NCBI GenBank assembly: GCA_900541885.1
Contig: UQKW01000011.1
Span: 1 to 59,726 of the forward strand
Source of the DNA: an uncultured Collinsella sp.
GTDB taxonomy: Bacteria; Actinomycetota; Coriobacteriia; Coriobacteriales; Coriobacteriaceae
Direction: 5' to 3'
Length of the DNA stretch: 59,726 nucleotides
The translations under genes were made by a program, and so were the position numbers. The notes below the pieces were generated by a model. The model was not told the origin of the DNA and did not search any database. It was given only the letters and a program-made list of their open reading frames with translations. Each line of letters opens with the position of its first letter. Position 1 is the first letter of the stretch. Below are positions 1 to 8,369 of the stretch, one piece after another.

Positions 1-39
1 TCTTCCGGGGCCGGCCGGTCCGGCCCTCAGGGTATCGGG

Positions 40-79
40 TTCCCACATTCATCCGCACATGTGCGGATGAATGTGGGAA
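40..79. repeat. 40-bp perfect palindrome
   Basis: The two 20-nt arms are exactly complementary with no spacer; the centre reads GCACATGTGC and the outer end reads TTCCCACATTC. It lies about 90 bp upstream of the trmO start. There is no T-run, so it is not an ordinary terminator of an upstream plus-strand gene. A partial direct echo (TTCGGATGAAG, from about 85) follows it. It could be a dimer-binding operator, a REP-like palindrome or a cruciform-forming element. Apart from this palindrome, bases 1-169 show nothing I can assign. Confidence 0.75.
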
Positions 80-169
80 GTGTTCGGATGAAGTTGATAA
101 TCAAGGGGTTGCACGACGGGGACCGCGGCGAAGAATTGCGCGCAACACCCCACGCCTCCATGCCGTACA

Positions 170-916
170 ATGACCGGCATGGAACCTATTGCACACATAC
201 ATACCGACCTGCCGCAGAAGTTCGGCATCCCACGCAACAGCTTTTTGGCGCCCCATCTGCAGGGACGCATCGTCTTTGAGCCGGAATTTGCCTCCAACGC
301 TGCAGTTGAGGGTCTGGACTCCTTCTCTCACCTATGGCTGCTATGGTGCTTCGAAAACGGAACGCCCGGCGGCACGGCTAAGGACATAGCCGCCGATGCC
401 AAAACGCAGGACAGGTCCGGCACCAACGCAAAATGGTCGAAAACCGTGCGCCCACCGCGTCTGGGTGGAGCCGAACGCGTGGGCGTGTTTGCCACGCGCA
501 GTCCGTTTCGCCCTAATCCCATCGGGCTCACCTGCGTCAAGCTTGATCGTGTCGAGCTCACCGACGATGGTCCCATCATCCATGTGCTGGGGGCCGACCT
601 GCGCGACGGTACGCCCATCTACGACATTAAGCCTTACATTCCGTTTGCGGACTGTCACCCGGATGCGACGGGCGGCTGGATTGAGGACGCGCCATGGCAA
701 GAGCTCGATGTCGAGCTCCCGCAAGCGCTGCGGGACATGGTCCCGGACACAAAGCTCCCCGGCTTGATCGAGGTGCTCCGCCAAGATCCGCGCCGTGCGG
801 GCAGCAAACACGAGCCAAACCGCGTTTACCATTTGGCTTACGCTGGGCTTGACATATCGTTTACGGTCGACGGAACCAGGTTGACGATAACCGCCATCAA
901 CGACGCGCGAGACTAA
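170..916 (+). CDS. trmO: tRNA (N6-threonylcarbamoyladenosine(37)-N6)-methyltransferase TrmO
   Basis: A 248-residue member of the TsaA/YaeB (TrmO) family, which uses SAM to N6-methylate t6A37 in ANN-decoding tRNAs and tunes decoding at position 37. The N-terminal half carries the family signatures: GIPRNS near residue 20, RSPFRPNPIGLT near residue 110 and DLRDGTPIYDIKPY near residue 145. The C-terminal half ends in the small TsaA C-domain (NRVYHLAYAGLD, then a hydrophobic strand). Length is close to the E. coli protein (235 aa). Neither ATG at 170 nor the in-frame ATG at 179 has a clear ribosome binding site, so the start is uncertain by three codons. It stands alone; the next gene begins 112 bp on. 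Confidence 0.9.
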   Translation: MTGMEPIAHIHTDLPQKFGIPRNSFLAPHLQGRIVFEPEFASNAAVEGLDSFSHLWLLWCFENGTPGGTAKDIAADAKTQDRSGTNAKWSKTVRPPRLGGAERVGVFATRSPFRPNPIGLTCVKLDRVELTDDGPIIHVLGADLRDGTPIYDIKPYIPFADCHPDATGGWIEDAPWQELDVELPQALRDMVPDTKLPGLIEVLRQDPRRAGSKHEPNRVYHLAYAGLDISFTVDGTRLTITAINDARD

Positions 917-1028
917 CCAGCCATTCGTCCGCACCCGTCAAATTAAGCGCCAAACTCCGCTCCAAAACCGCCCACGCTGGTGGACAATAACGCCTACCGA
1001 AACAATCCGCTTTGCACGGGAGCTCAGC

Positions 1029-2240
1029 ATGAAATACGACTTTACCTCGCTTATCGACCGCCACGGTATGGACGCCATCGCCGTTGACTCCTGGGGAGAA
1101 ATTCCCGACATGGCTCCGAACGCACCCGACGAGGGCTTCGACCGCATCCCCATGTGGGTGGCGGATATGAATTTTGCCACGGTGCCCACGGTTCAGGAAC
1201 ACATCATTCAGCGCGCCCAGCATCCCATGTTTGGCTATTTCAATCCGCGTGACGAGTACTTCGACCGCATCATCGAATGGCAAAGCCGTCGCAACGGCGT
1301 TGAGGGCTTGGCGCCGGAGCATATCGGCTACGAAAACGGCGTGCTGGGCGGTGTCGTGTCGACGCTGCGCGCATATGTCCAGCCGGGCGATGCGGTACTG
1401 GTCCACAGTCCCACCTACATCGGCTTTACCAAGTCTATCGAAGCCGCGGGCTATCGCATTGTCCACAGCCCGCTTAAGCTCGACGATCGGGGCGTGTGGC
1501 GCATGGACTTTGAGGACATGGAGCGAAAGCTCGCCCAAAACCACATCCATGCCGCGGTGTTCTGCTCGCCGCACAATCCCTGCGGCCGCGTATGGGGGCG
1601 CGACGAGATCGAGCGCGCCATGGACATCTATCGTCAGCACGATTGCGTGGTGATCTCGGATGAGATTTGGTCCGATATCATCCTGTCGGGTCACAAGCAT
1701 ATCCCGACGCAGTCGGTGAGCGAGGACGCCCACATGCGCACGGTTGCCCTCTACGCGCCCAGCAAGACGTTTAACCTGGCGGGCCTGGTCGGCAGCTACC
1801 ACATCATCTATAACGAGACGCTGCGCGACCGCGTGTGCGCCGTGTCCAACAAGACCCACTACAACGAGATGAACGTCCTTTCGATGCACGCGCTTATCGG
1901 TGCCTACCAGCCGCAAGGCTACGAGTGGGTTGATGAGCTCAATGAGGTCATCGAGGGCAACGTCGACTACTTCTGCAATTACGTGGACAAGCATTTTGCG
2001 GGCGTGTCCTATTCGCGTCCGCAGGGCACCTACATGGTGTTTCTGGACTGCACCGAGTGGTGCCGCGAGCATGGCCGCGATATTCAGTGGCTGCTCGACG
2101 AGGGCGCTCGTGTGGGCGTGGGGTATCAGGACGGCCGCCCGTTCCACGGGCCCTGCCACATTCGCGTGAATCTGGCACTGCCCCTTTCGCGGGTAAAGGA
2201 GGCGTGTGAGCGCCTGGACCGCTACGTTTTTGGGGTATAG
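1029..2240 (+). CDS. PatB/MalY family C-S lyase (PLP aminotransferase fold)
   Basis: A 403-residue cytosolic PLP enzyme of fold type I, PatB/MalY subfamily: cystathionine beta-lyase activity, splitting C-S bonds in cystathionine or cysteine conjugates to give pyruvate, ammonia and a thiol. Visible motifs: PMWVADMNF near residue 40 (typical MalY start), YFNPRDEYF near 75, SPHNPCGRVW near 180, SDEIWSDI near 215 and the Schiff-base lysine in APSKTFN (K246). A GGGAG ribosome binding site sits just before ATG 1029. It could serve methionine biosynthesis or thiol release from dietary conjugates; substrate cannot be read from sequence. It converges on the minus-strand gene at 2338 across a strong hairpin. 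Confidence 0.88.
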   Translation: MKYDFTSLIDRHGMDAIAVDSWGEIPDMAPNAPDEGFDRIPMWVADMNFATVPTVQEHIIQRAQHPMFGYFNPRDEYFDRIIEWQSRRNGVEGLAPEHIGYENGVLGGVVSTLRAYVQPGDAVLVHSPTYIGFTKSIEAAGYRIVHSPLKLDDRGVWRMDFEDMERKLAQNHIHAAVFCSPHNPCGRVWGRDEIERAMDIYRQHDCVVISDEIWSDIILSGHKHIPTQSVSEDAHMRTVALYAPSKTFNLAGLVGSYHIIYNETLRDRVCAVSNKTHYNEMNVLSMHALIGAYQPQGYEWVDELNEVIEGNVDYFCNYVDKHFAGVSYSRPQGTYMVFLDCTEWCREHGRDIQWLLDEGARVGVGYQDGRPFHGPCHIRVNLALPLSRVKEACERLDRYVFGV

Positions 2241-2262
2241 GGGGGCGCTCGATTCGAGTGCT

Positions 2263-2305
2263 GCCCCATGCGCCCACGCCGTCAAAATGCGTGGGCGCAT
2301 GGGGC
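2263..2305. terminator. 17-bp perfect-stem hairpin between convergent genes
   Basis: GCCCCATGCGCCCACGC (2263-2279) pairs perfectly with its complement at 2289-2305 across a 9-nt loop. It lies between the stop codons of two convergent genes (2240 and 2338) and has no downstream T-run in either direction. It may act as a bidirectional terminator or mRNA 3' barrier, or be a REP-like palindrome. Confidence 0.6.
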
Positions 2306-2337
2306 GCAGAGGGTAGCGAGCGCGTTTTTCGCATTCG

Positions 2338-2817
2338 CTACTTTTCCTGAATCTGCTTGCCGCAAAGATGCTCAATTGAAATCTCGTAGAGTTGGACGCC
2401 CTTGATGTCTTTGGCGATTTCTTCCTCGACTTCTTCGGCAGAAGGGTAGTACTTAAGCGCGAGCTGGCGGACTTTGTCCTCGATAAACGCAGGCGCTTCA
2501 TCTACCAGGCGGCAACGGCCAAAGACCACAGTGCTCATGACGTAAGGAGCCCAGTCGCCGTCCTTGTACCACTCGTTGCCGTAAACGGTAAAGCAGACTT
2601 TATCGTCACGCCTGAGCGAATCGACCTTGTGGCCGGCCTTGGCGCCATGGAAATAAATCTTGTCGTGCTCGGCGTCAAAGAAGTAGTTGACGGGAATGGC
2701 ATAGGGGTAGCCATCATCGCCGTTGACGGCAAAGACGCCGCGCTTACAGGTGGCGAGCAACTCGCGCGCTTCCTCGTCAGTGATGGCGCGTTTCTTTCGA
2801 CGTAAGGGCCTAAACAT
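2338..2817 (-). CDS. pyridoxamine 5'-phosphate oxidase-like (NimA-type) flavin-binding protein
   Basis: A 159-residue split-beta-barrel protein of the PNPOx-like/NimA group, small FMN-binding proteins that include nitroimidazole reductases and proteins of unknown substrate. Seen: an N-terminal basic stretch, YPYAIPVNYFFD near residue 40 (barrel strand), IYFHGAKAGHK near 60 (phosphate/flavin-contact region) and MSTVVFGRCRLV near 95. An AAAGGA site precedes ATG 2817; an upstream in-frame start at 2856 has no such support. It begins 42 bp after the histidine kinase stop on the same strand, so the two are probably co-transcribed. Substrate unknown. Confidence 0.8.
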   Translation of the reverse strand: MFRPLRRKKRAITDEEARELLATCKRGVFAVNGDDGYPYAIPVNYFFDAEHDKIYFHGAKAGHKVDSLRRDDKVCFTVYGNEWYKDGDWAPYVMSTVVFGRCRLVDEAPAFIEDKVRQLALKYYPSAEEVEEEIAKDIKGVQLYEISIEHLCGKQIQEK

Positions 2818-2859
2818 CGTTGGCTTCCTTTCTGGCTGTGCATGGTGGTTGAGCACAAA

Positions 2860-5664
2860 CTATAGCGAAACGGATCCGTATTTCTTGATGCGGGCGAGTA
2901 TGTTTTTGAGCTTGTTAAAGTCGAGCGGTTTGGGCAGATGGGCGTTCATACCGGCATCGTGTGCCGCCTTGGCGTCCTCGTTGAAGGCGTTGGCAGTGAG
3001 CGCGATGATGGGGATGTCGGCTGCATCGGCCTTTTCGCTCAGACGAATCGCGCGGGTTGCCTCGTAGCCATCCATGCCCGGCATCATGATGTCCATCAGG
3101 ATCGCATCGAAGCTGCCGGCGGGACGACTAACGTATAGGTCGACTGCTTTGTTGCCGTCGGCGGCGCGCGTTACGACGATGCCTTCGCTTTCGAGTAGAG
3201 CCTGGGCAATTTCGGCATTGAGCTCGTTGTCTTCTGCCAAAAGGACGTTCATGCCGGCAAGCGAGCAACTGTATGTCTGCTTGGACGCACGTTCTTTTGC
3301 CTGAGGGTTCTTGTCGATATCGAGCGGTATCTGGACGTTGAACGTGCTTCCCGCGCCAACCTCACTCGAAATCTCAATCGTGCCGCCCATCATATCGATG
3401 AGCGATTTGACGATAGACATGCCAATGCCGGTTCCTTGGAACTTGCTGCGCGCATCGTCGCCTTCCTGGGCAAACGGCTCGTAAATGTGCGTCAAAAACT
3501 CGGGCGTCATACCAATGCCGGTATCCGAGACGCTAAAGCAAAACACGGCGTGCTCGTCGTCGACCGGTTTGATGGTCGATGAGAACGTGACGGTGCCTCC
3601 GTGCTTGTTGTACTTGATGCTGTTGTCGAGCAGGTTGACAAGGATCTGCCGAATATGGGTGGGGCTGCCGATCATATATTGGTCGACAGCGTAGGGCTCG
3701 CTGGTGTCGAGCATGGTTATGCCGCGGTCCGATGCGCGGAGCTTGCACAGTACGAGCGCATTGTCGCACAGCTCTTTAAGGTTGAATGATTCGTGCTCGA
3801 GCGTCACTTTGCACTCCTCGATCCTGCCCATCTCGAGGATGTCGTTAATCAGTGACAGCAGGTGATTGGCGGCAACGCGCGCCTTGGCACGGCTCTCGCG
3901 GGCGACTTGCATATCGCCTTCCTTCAATTCTTCAATTTCGATAAGGCCCAGGATACCGTTGAGCGGCGTACGGATGTCGTGGCTCATGCGCGTGAGGAAT
4001 GCCGTCTTAGCGGCGTTGGCAGCATCGGCTTTTTTGCGCTCGGTTCGAGCGCGCACGAGCGCCCAGATGAGCAGGACGATGCCGACCGACAACATACCGA
4101 TGAGGGTAGCTGCAATGGCGGTGCGGTTGCGATAAAGGAATTGAAGCGTGTTGGATTCCTGGGCCGTGTACGACGTGGAGGAGTAATTACTTGCGGAGAG
4201 CGATTCTCCGGCATTGATGATGCCCTTGTTGATGATTCCCAGCAGTTCGGGCTTGCCGCGCGACATCAAGCACGCGAGGTCACAGGTGTCAGGGAGCTCG
4301 ACCGTCTCGCAGTCCTCGAGATCATAACGGTCACCGATGGTTTTTACGCGTGAACTGGGAGCGACGATGCAGCGCGCCGTTCCCTTCCTGAGGGCGTCGA
4401 ACGCTTCATCGTCGGATTGGTATTCGGTTACGGTCGCTGTGGGGAATAGACTTTCAAGTGCATTTCGGTTGACAAACGATGATTTGGTACAGGCGATGTT
4501 CTGAAGGTCTTTTTTCAGGTTACTGCCGGTGTGGATGGCGGTGAGGGACATGGTCCCCAACGATACCGACTGCACAACGCCTGATTGCTCGGCAAACCAG
4601 TAATCTCGGTATGCCGGCAGCGCAACGTCTATGCTTCCCTCTGACAGGGCCTTTGACATCATCTTGTAGCTATCAAAGGCGACGGTTTTGACCGTAATGC
4701 CAAATTTATCGTGTAGCGTCGTCGCAAGCGATGCGAGCGAGCCTTCCATTTTGCCGTCTTCGTCTTCGTTGCAGTAGGGGAGTTTGCCCGTAATGTAGCC
4801 GAGCGTGATGGTGTTGTTGTTTGCTTTGAGCCAGGAACATTCGGGGCCGTTGAGCGATGATGAACCGCTGTTTTGGGCCGAGTAGTGAGATTTGACTTCG
4901 TCGTTATAGCGTGGGTTGACGCGGGCGATTGCTGTCATGGCGGCATTGATGTCGTCCATCAGGTCGGGGCGGCTTTTGGGGACGGCAAAATAGTAGTCGC
5001 TCGACCCAATGTAGAACATGGGGGAGGCACTGGGCGACGAGGTCGTGTCGTTCATGATGACGGCATCGACCTCGCCGTTTGCCAGCGCATCAAAGAGAAC
5101 GGAGTTTCCGTCATACTCCTTGTATGTGCAGGCGATTCCTTCGTTGGCGAGCCATTGCTGGCCAACGAAGGTTTGCATAACGCCGGGGTTGCAGCCGATG
5201 GTAAGGCCTTGGAGCGCTCGGGGGTCACCCTTGGCCAGATCGTCGCGCTCGGGCCTGGCATAGATGTAGTAGCGCTCGGTGCCCTCGGGGTTCGATGAGA
5301 AGAGCAGTTTTTGGGCGCGTTCTTCGGAGTAGGAGATGTTTGGCATGAGGTCAATCTCGCCGGCTTCGAGCTTCTCCATAAGCTCGGTGAAGGTGCCGGA
5401 GACGTATTCGTACTGCCAGCCGGGTGTGTAGTACGAGAGGGTCTGGAGGTACTCGTAACCCCATCCCGAGAGACGCTCGCCGGGGGTGCCGTCCTGGAAG
5501 CCCTCGTTGTTGACGAGCCAACCAACGCGGACCGTTTTGACCTGCTGACTAGAGTCATCGGCAAAAGCCTGGACAGGCGCGATGGAATTCAGCACGGCAA
5601 GCGCGGCAAGCGCGACGGCCAGGGTGCGATATATAACTGAACGAAGGACAGCGGAAGCTCTCAC
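2860..5664 (-). CDS. hybrid sensor histidine kinase with two SBP_bac_3 sensor domains
   Basis: A 934-residue membrane-bound hybrid kinase. In order: signal peptide or anchor (residues 1-34), two tandem family-3 solute-binding domains (about 40-270 and 280-500) that would bind amino-acid-like ligands outside the membrane, one membrane helix (about 515-537), HisKA with phospho-acceptor H562 in MSHDIRTPLNG, HATPase with N box (NLLDNSIKYN) and G boxes (DTGIGM, GTGIGMSIVKS), and a C-terminal receiver with D858 in LMDIMMPGMDG. This is the BvgS/EvgS layout but without an HPt domain, and no response regulator lies nearby. I place the start at GTG 5664, six bases after AGGA; an ATG at 5666 is out of frame and the TTG at 5670 is too close to the site. 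Confidence 0.9.
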   Translation of the reverse strand: MRASAVLRSVIYRTLAVALAALAVLNSIAPVQAFADDSSQQVKTVRVGWLVNNEGFQDGTPGERLSGWGYEYLQTLSYYTPGWQYEYVSGTFTELMEKLEAGEIDLMPNISYSEERAQKLLFSSNPEGTERYYIYARPERDDLAKGDPRALQGLTIGCNPGVMQTFVGQQWLANEGIACTYKEYDGNSVLFDALANGEVDAVIMNDTTSSPSASPMFYIGSSDYYFAVPKSRPDLMDDINAAMTAIARVNPRYNDEVKSHYSAQNSGSSSLNGPECSWLKANNNTITLGYITGKLPYCNEDEDGKMEGSLASLATTLHDKFGITVKTVAFDSYKMMSKALSEGSIDVALPAYRDYWFAEQSGVVQSVSLGTMSLTAIHTGSNLKKDLQNIACTKSSFVNRNALESLFPTATVTEYQSDDEAFDALRKGTARCIVAPSSRVKTIGDRYDLEDCETVELPDTCDLACLMSRGKPELLGIINKGIINAGESLSASNYSSTSYTAQESNTLQFLYRNRTAIAATLIGMLSVGIVLLIWALVRARTERKKADAANAAKTAFLTRMSHDIRTPLNGILGLIEIEELKEGDMQVARESRAKARVAANHLLSLINDILEMGRIEECKVTLEHESFNLKELCDNALVLCKLRASDRGITMLDTSEPYAVDQYMIGSPTHIRQILVNLLDNSIKYNKHGGTVTFSSTIKPVDDEHAVFCFSVSDTGIGMTPEFLTHIYEPFAQEGDDARSKFQGTGIGMSIVKSLIDMMGGTIEISSEVGAGSTFNVQIPLDIDKNPQAKERASKQTYSCSLAGMNVLLAEDNELNAEIAQALLESEGIVVTRAADGNKAVDLYVSRPAGSFDAILMDIMMPGMDGYEATRAIRLSEKADAADIPIIALTANAFNEDAKAAHDAGMNAHLPKPLDFNKLKNILARIKKYGSVSL

Positions 5665-5756
5665 ATGCAATCCTAACGAATCGAGACATTACCGCATAAG
5701 GATACCAGCTCAGCCTGCCCAGTCGGCAGCTGTACCGCTAAACGCTCCCGCCCGGC

Positions 5757-5837
5757 AGTCATCGGGGACGTTCTTAAACGACTAGTCATTGGGGACGTTC
5801 TTGTTTGACTGGTCATTTAAGAACGTCCCCAATGACT
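5757..5837. repeat. three contiguous 27-nt palindromic units (two direct, one inverted)
   Basis: Three 27-nt units lie edge to edge at 5757-5783 (+), 5784-5810 (+) and 5811-5837 (-). Each begins AGTCAT and ends near GACT, with the core GGGGACGTTCTT; the inverted pair forms a long near-perfect hairpin. The cluster lies in the divergent promoter region between the histidine kinase (5' end 5664) and the channel gene (5909). An equivalent inverted pair lies at 20150-20203. No transposase is nearby. This resembles REP/BIME-type elements. Confidence 0.85.
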
Positions 5838-5908
5838 AGTTCCGTTTGCTGGGGAGGCGTGGGACAATACCGAGCGAACGTGATTGGTTGTCCGTGGAAG
5901 GGGTCGCG

Positions 5909-6334
5909 ATGAAAAAGCTCAGGACGCTTGCCGATGTGCTGCGACAGGCTGGCTTTGCACGCATTACGGGCCTGTTTCTTATTTTCTATCTGCTTTGCTC
6001 GACGGCTGTCTGGCTGTCCGAGCCCACGACCCTCACGTTTGGCGATGGTCTCTGGTTTAGCTTTGAGACGGTCTCGACGATTGGCTTTGGCGATATCCCC
6101 GCTGAAACGCCGGTTGCCCGCGGCATTACCGTTATCCTAAGCGTCATCAGTATCTTCTATATCGCCATGCTTACGGGCGTGGCGGTGAACTACTGCAATA
6201 CGCTTATCAAGATGCGCCAAAAGGACACCATGGCGCGCTTTATGGACGATCTTGAGCATTTGGAAGAACTCGACCGCGATGAGCTCGCCGATTTGTCGCG
6301 CCGCGTGCGCGAATACCGTCGCCGGCAACGATAG
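5909..6334 (+). CDS. two-helix potassium-channel-like protein (Ion_trans_2)
   Basis: A 141-residue inner-membrane protein with the minimal K+ channel pore: first helix about residues 16-38, a pore loop with the selectivity-filter motif TIGFGD (near 62-67; canonical is TVGYGD) and a second helix about 78-103, followed by a charged cytoplasmic tail (DDLEHLEELDRDELADLSRR) that is probably helical. It would assemble as a tetramer. GGAAGGGG (5896-5903) fits ATG 5909 well; an upstream in-frame start runs through the promoter and is rejected. The gene follows the 27-nt repeat cluster and is divergent from the sensor kinase. There is no RCK domain, so gating is unknown. Confidence 0.82.
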   Translation: MKKLRTLADVLRQAGFARITGLFLIFYLLCSTAVWLSEPTTLTFGDGLWFSFETVSTIGFGDIPAETPVARGITVILSVISIFYIAMLTGVAVNYCNTLIKMRQKDTMARFMDDLEHLEELDRDELADLSRRVREYRRRQR

Positions 6335-6370
6335 AACGGGTGCCGCGCGTCACGACGAGGGGGATTGCAT

Positions 6371-6904
6371 ATGAACATCACCGTCTACCTGGGCGCGAGC
6401 GTCGGCAACGACCCGGCGTTTCTGCCCGCAGTGCAGGAGCTGGGCAATTGGATTGGCGCCAACGGACACGCGCTCGTATACGGCGGGTCCAAATCGGGAC
6501 TGATGGGCGCGCTCGCCGATAGCGTACTCGAGGCAGGCGGACATGTGACGGGTGTGGAGCCGAGCTTTTTTATCGAGGCAGAGTTTCAACACGACGGAAT
6601 CGACGACCTTATCGTGACGAGCGACATGGCCGAGCGCAAAGCCAAGATGATCGAGCTCGGCGATGCGTTCATCGCATTTCCGGGCGGCACGGGCACGCTC
6701 GAGGAGATTGCCGAGGTTATGTCCGCGGTGTCGTTGGGGCACCTGAGCTCTCCGTGCATCCTGTATAACCTGGACGGTTACTACAACGACCTCAAGGCGT
6801 TGCTCGGGCACATGATTGATAAGGGGCTTTCGAGCCCGAGGCGCCAGCACGGCATCTACTTTGCCGACGATTTGCGCGAGATTGCCTCGATTATCAACGG
6901 ATAA
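6371..6904 (+). CDS. LOG family protein (nucleoside 5'-monophosphate phosphoribohydrolase-like)
   Basis: A 177-residue cytosolic Rossmann-like protein of the LOG (lonely guy) family, which hydrolyses cytokinin riboside or purine monophosphates to base plus ribose 5-phosphate. Signatures: VYGGSKSGLMGALAD near residue 36, the paired catalytic stretch FPGGTGTLEEI near 100, and the intervening MAERKAKM helix. The length matches bacterial LOG proteins (about 180-195). The start is ATG 6371 after a GAGGGGG site; a TTG six bases upstream is possible but unlikely. It follows the channel gene by 36 bp and may be co-transcribed. The physiological substrate in gut bacteria is not settled. Confidence 0.87.
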   Translation: MNITVYLGASVGNDPAFLPAVQELGNWIGANGHALVYGGSKSGLMGALADSVLEAGGHVTGVEPSFFIEAEFQHDGIDDLIVTSDMAERKAKMIELGDAFIAFPGGTGTLEEIAEVMSAVSLGHLSSPCILYNLDGYYNDLKALLGHMIDKGLSSPRRQHGIYFADDLREIASIING

Positions 6905-7029
6905 GTCTTGAGCCTGCCCCACTATGGCTCCCAATGGTGCCGTTTGCGGCGCAGGTGGTTGGCTCGTTCGGGCAACGCTCGCTCTACAATAAAACGTATC
7001 TATGTCGACTTTGACCGCGGGAGGACCCG

Positions 7030-8334
7030 ATGGATAACCTTGCCAAACCCACGAACCGAGCGCTGTTTTTGGTCAGCGTTGCCGTGACCGGTGCACTCGC
7101 GGGTGCCGCAGTCTGGCTGTTCTTTTTTGCGATGGAGCACGGTATCGACTATCTATGGACCGAGATTCCGCACGCGCTGGGCGTCGCTTCGCCCGAGCTT
7201 GCCAGCGGCCCGTTTGGCTTTCTGCCGTACCCGTTTTTTGTCTGCCTGCTGGGCGGCCTGTTAATCGGTCTGTACGAAAAGATGACAGGCACCAAGACCG
7301 ATGACCTCAACCAGGTGATGGCTAAGGTTAAGCAAGACGGGCGCTACCCGTACGACAATCTGGGCAAGCTTTCGCTCGCGGCATTGCTGCCGCTGCTGTT
7401 TGGCGGCAGCATTGGACCGGAGGCCGGCCTGACCGGCGCCATCGCGGGTCTGTGCAGCTGGGTCGGCGATCGCATGCGTCGCTTTGGCGCCGAGTTTAGG
7501 GAGCTCACGCTGCTGGGCACCCAGGCTGCCCTGACGGCACTCTTTACCGCGCCCGTCTTTGGCTTTGTGGCGCCGCTTGCCGGAAGTACTGACGGCCAGG
7601 GCGAAGACGCCGACGATGAGTCCATGTCCGGCGAGATCACCATCAAGCTGCCCAAGGCGCAAAAGATGGTGGTCTACGGCATTGCGATTGCCGGCGGTCT
7701 GGGCACCTACCTGCTGCTTGGCCAGCTTGTGGGCGGTGGCATGGGCATGCCCAGGTTCGAGGCTGCCGAGGTAGGCAACCTGGAACTTGTTTGGCTCATT
7801 CCGCTGGCGCTGGTCGGCACCGTATGCGGTTGGCTGTTCTTTGTCTCTGAGCATGCGAGCGAAGCGCTTGCCCATGCAATAGGGGCGCGCCCTGTCGTCA
7901 AAGCCATGCTGGCCGGTCTGGCGCTCGCCATCTGCGGCACGGTCCTGCCCTACACCATGTTTGCCGGCGAGACCCAGGCCGACGTGCTCATGGAAACCTA
8001 CCTGACCATTCCCGCTGGCGTGCTTATCGCGACCGGTCTTGTTAAGGCCATGCTGACGCCCGCCCTCATCAACCTTGGTTGGCGTGGCGGCCACTTCTTC
8101 CCGGTTATCTTCTCGGGTGTGAGCCTGGGCTACGGCCTTGCCATCCTCACCGGCGCAGATCCGGTCTTTTGCGTCGCCGTCTGCACGGCATCGACGATGG
8201 GTGCGGTCATGCGCCAGCCGGTCATGGTCGTGGGCCTGCTGCTCATGTGCTTCCCACTCAAGGGTATCGTCTGCATGATCATCGCTGCCGTTATCGCCGC
8301 CGGCATTCCGCTGCCCAAGCCGCTGCGCAAGTAG
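7030..8334 (+). CDS. CLC-family chloride channel or transporter
   Basis: A 434-residue polytopic membrane protein (about ten hydrophobic segments) of the voltage-gated chloride channel family. The helix-F region reads GGSIGPEAGLTGA near residue 122 and the helix-N region reads GGHFFPVIFSG near 358, both typical. At the position that is the gating glutamate in classical H+/Cl- antiporters (GREGP) this protein has isoleucine (GSIGP), which hints at altered coupling. A charged cytoplasmic insert (about residues 185-205, rich in D/E) separates the two halves. GGGAGGA precedes ATG 7030 and a TACAAT element lies about 35 bp upstream. It is followed 35 bp later by the ferredoxin gene. Confidence 0.85.
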   Translation: MDNLAKPTNRALFLVSVAVTGALAGAAVWLFFFAMEHGIDYLWTEIPHALGVASPELASGPFGFLPYPFFVCLLGGLLIGLYEKMTGTKTDDLNQVMAKVKQDGRYPYDNLGKLSLAALLPLLFGGSIGPEAGLTGAIAGLCSWVGDRMRRFGAEFRELTLLGTQAALTALFTAPVFGFVAPLAGSTDGQGEDADDESMSGEITIKLPKAQKMVVYGIAIAGGLGTYLLLGQLVGGGMGMPRFEAAEVGNLELVWLIPLALVGTVCGWLFFVSEHASEALAHAIGARPVVKAMLAGLALAICGTVLPYTMFAGETQADVLMETYLTIPAGVLIATGLVKAMLTPALINLGWRGGHFFPVIFSGVSLGYGLAILTGADPVFCVAVCTASTMGAVMRQPVMVVGLLLMCFPLKGIVCMIIAAVIAAGIPLPKPLRK

Positions 8335-8369
8335 CGCGGTTTTTCACGAGTCAATTCCAGGGGTACGAG

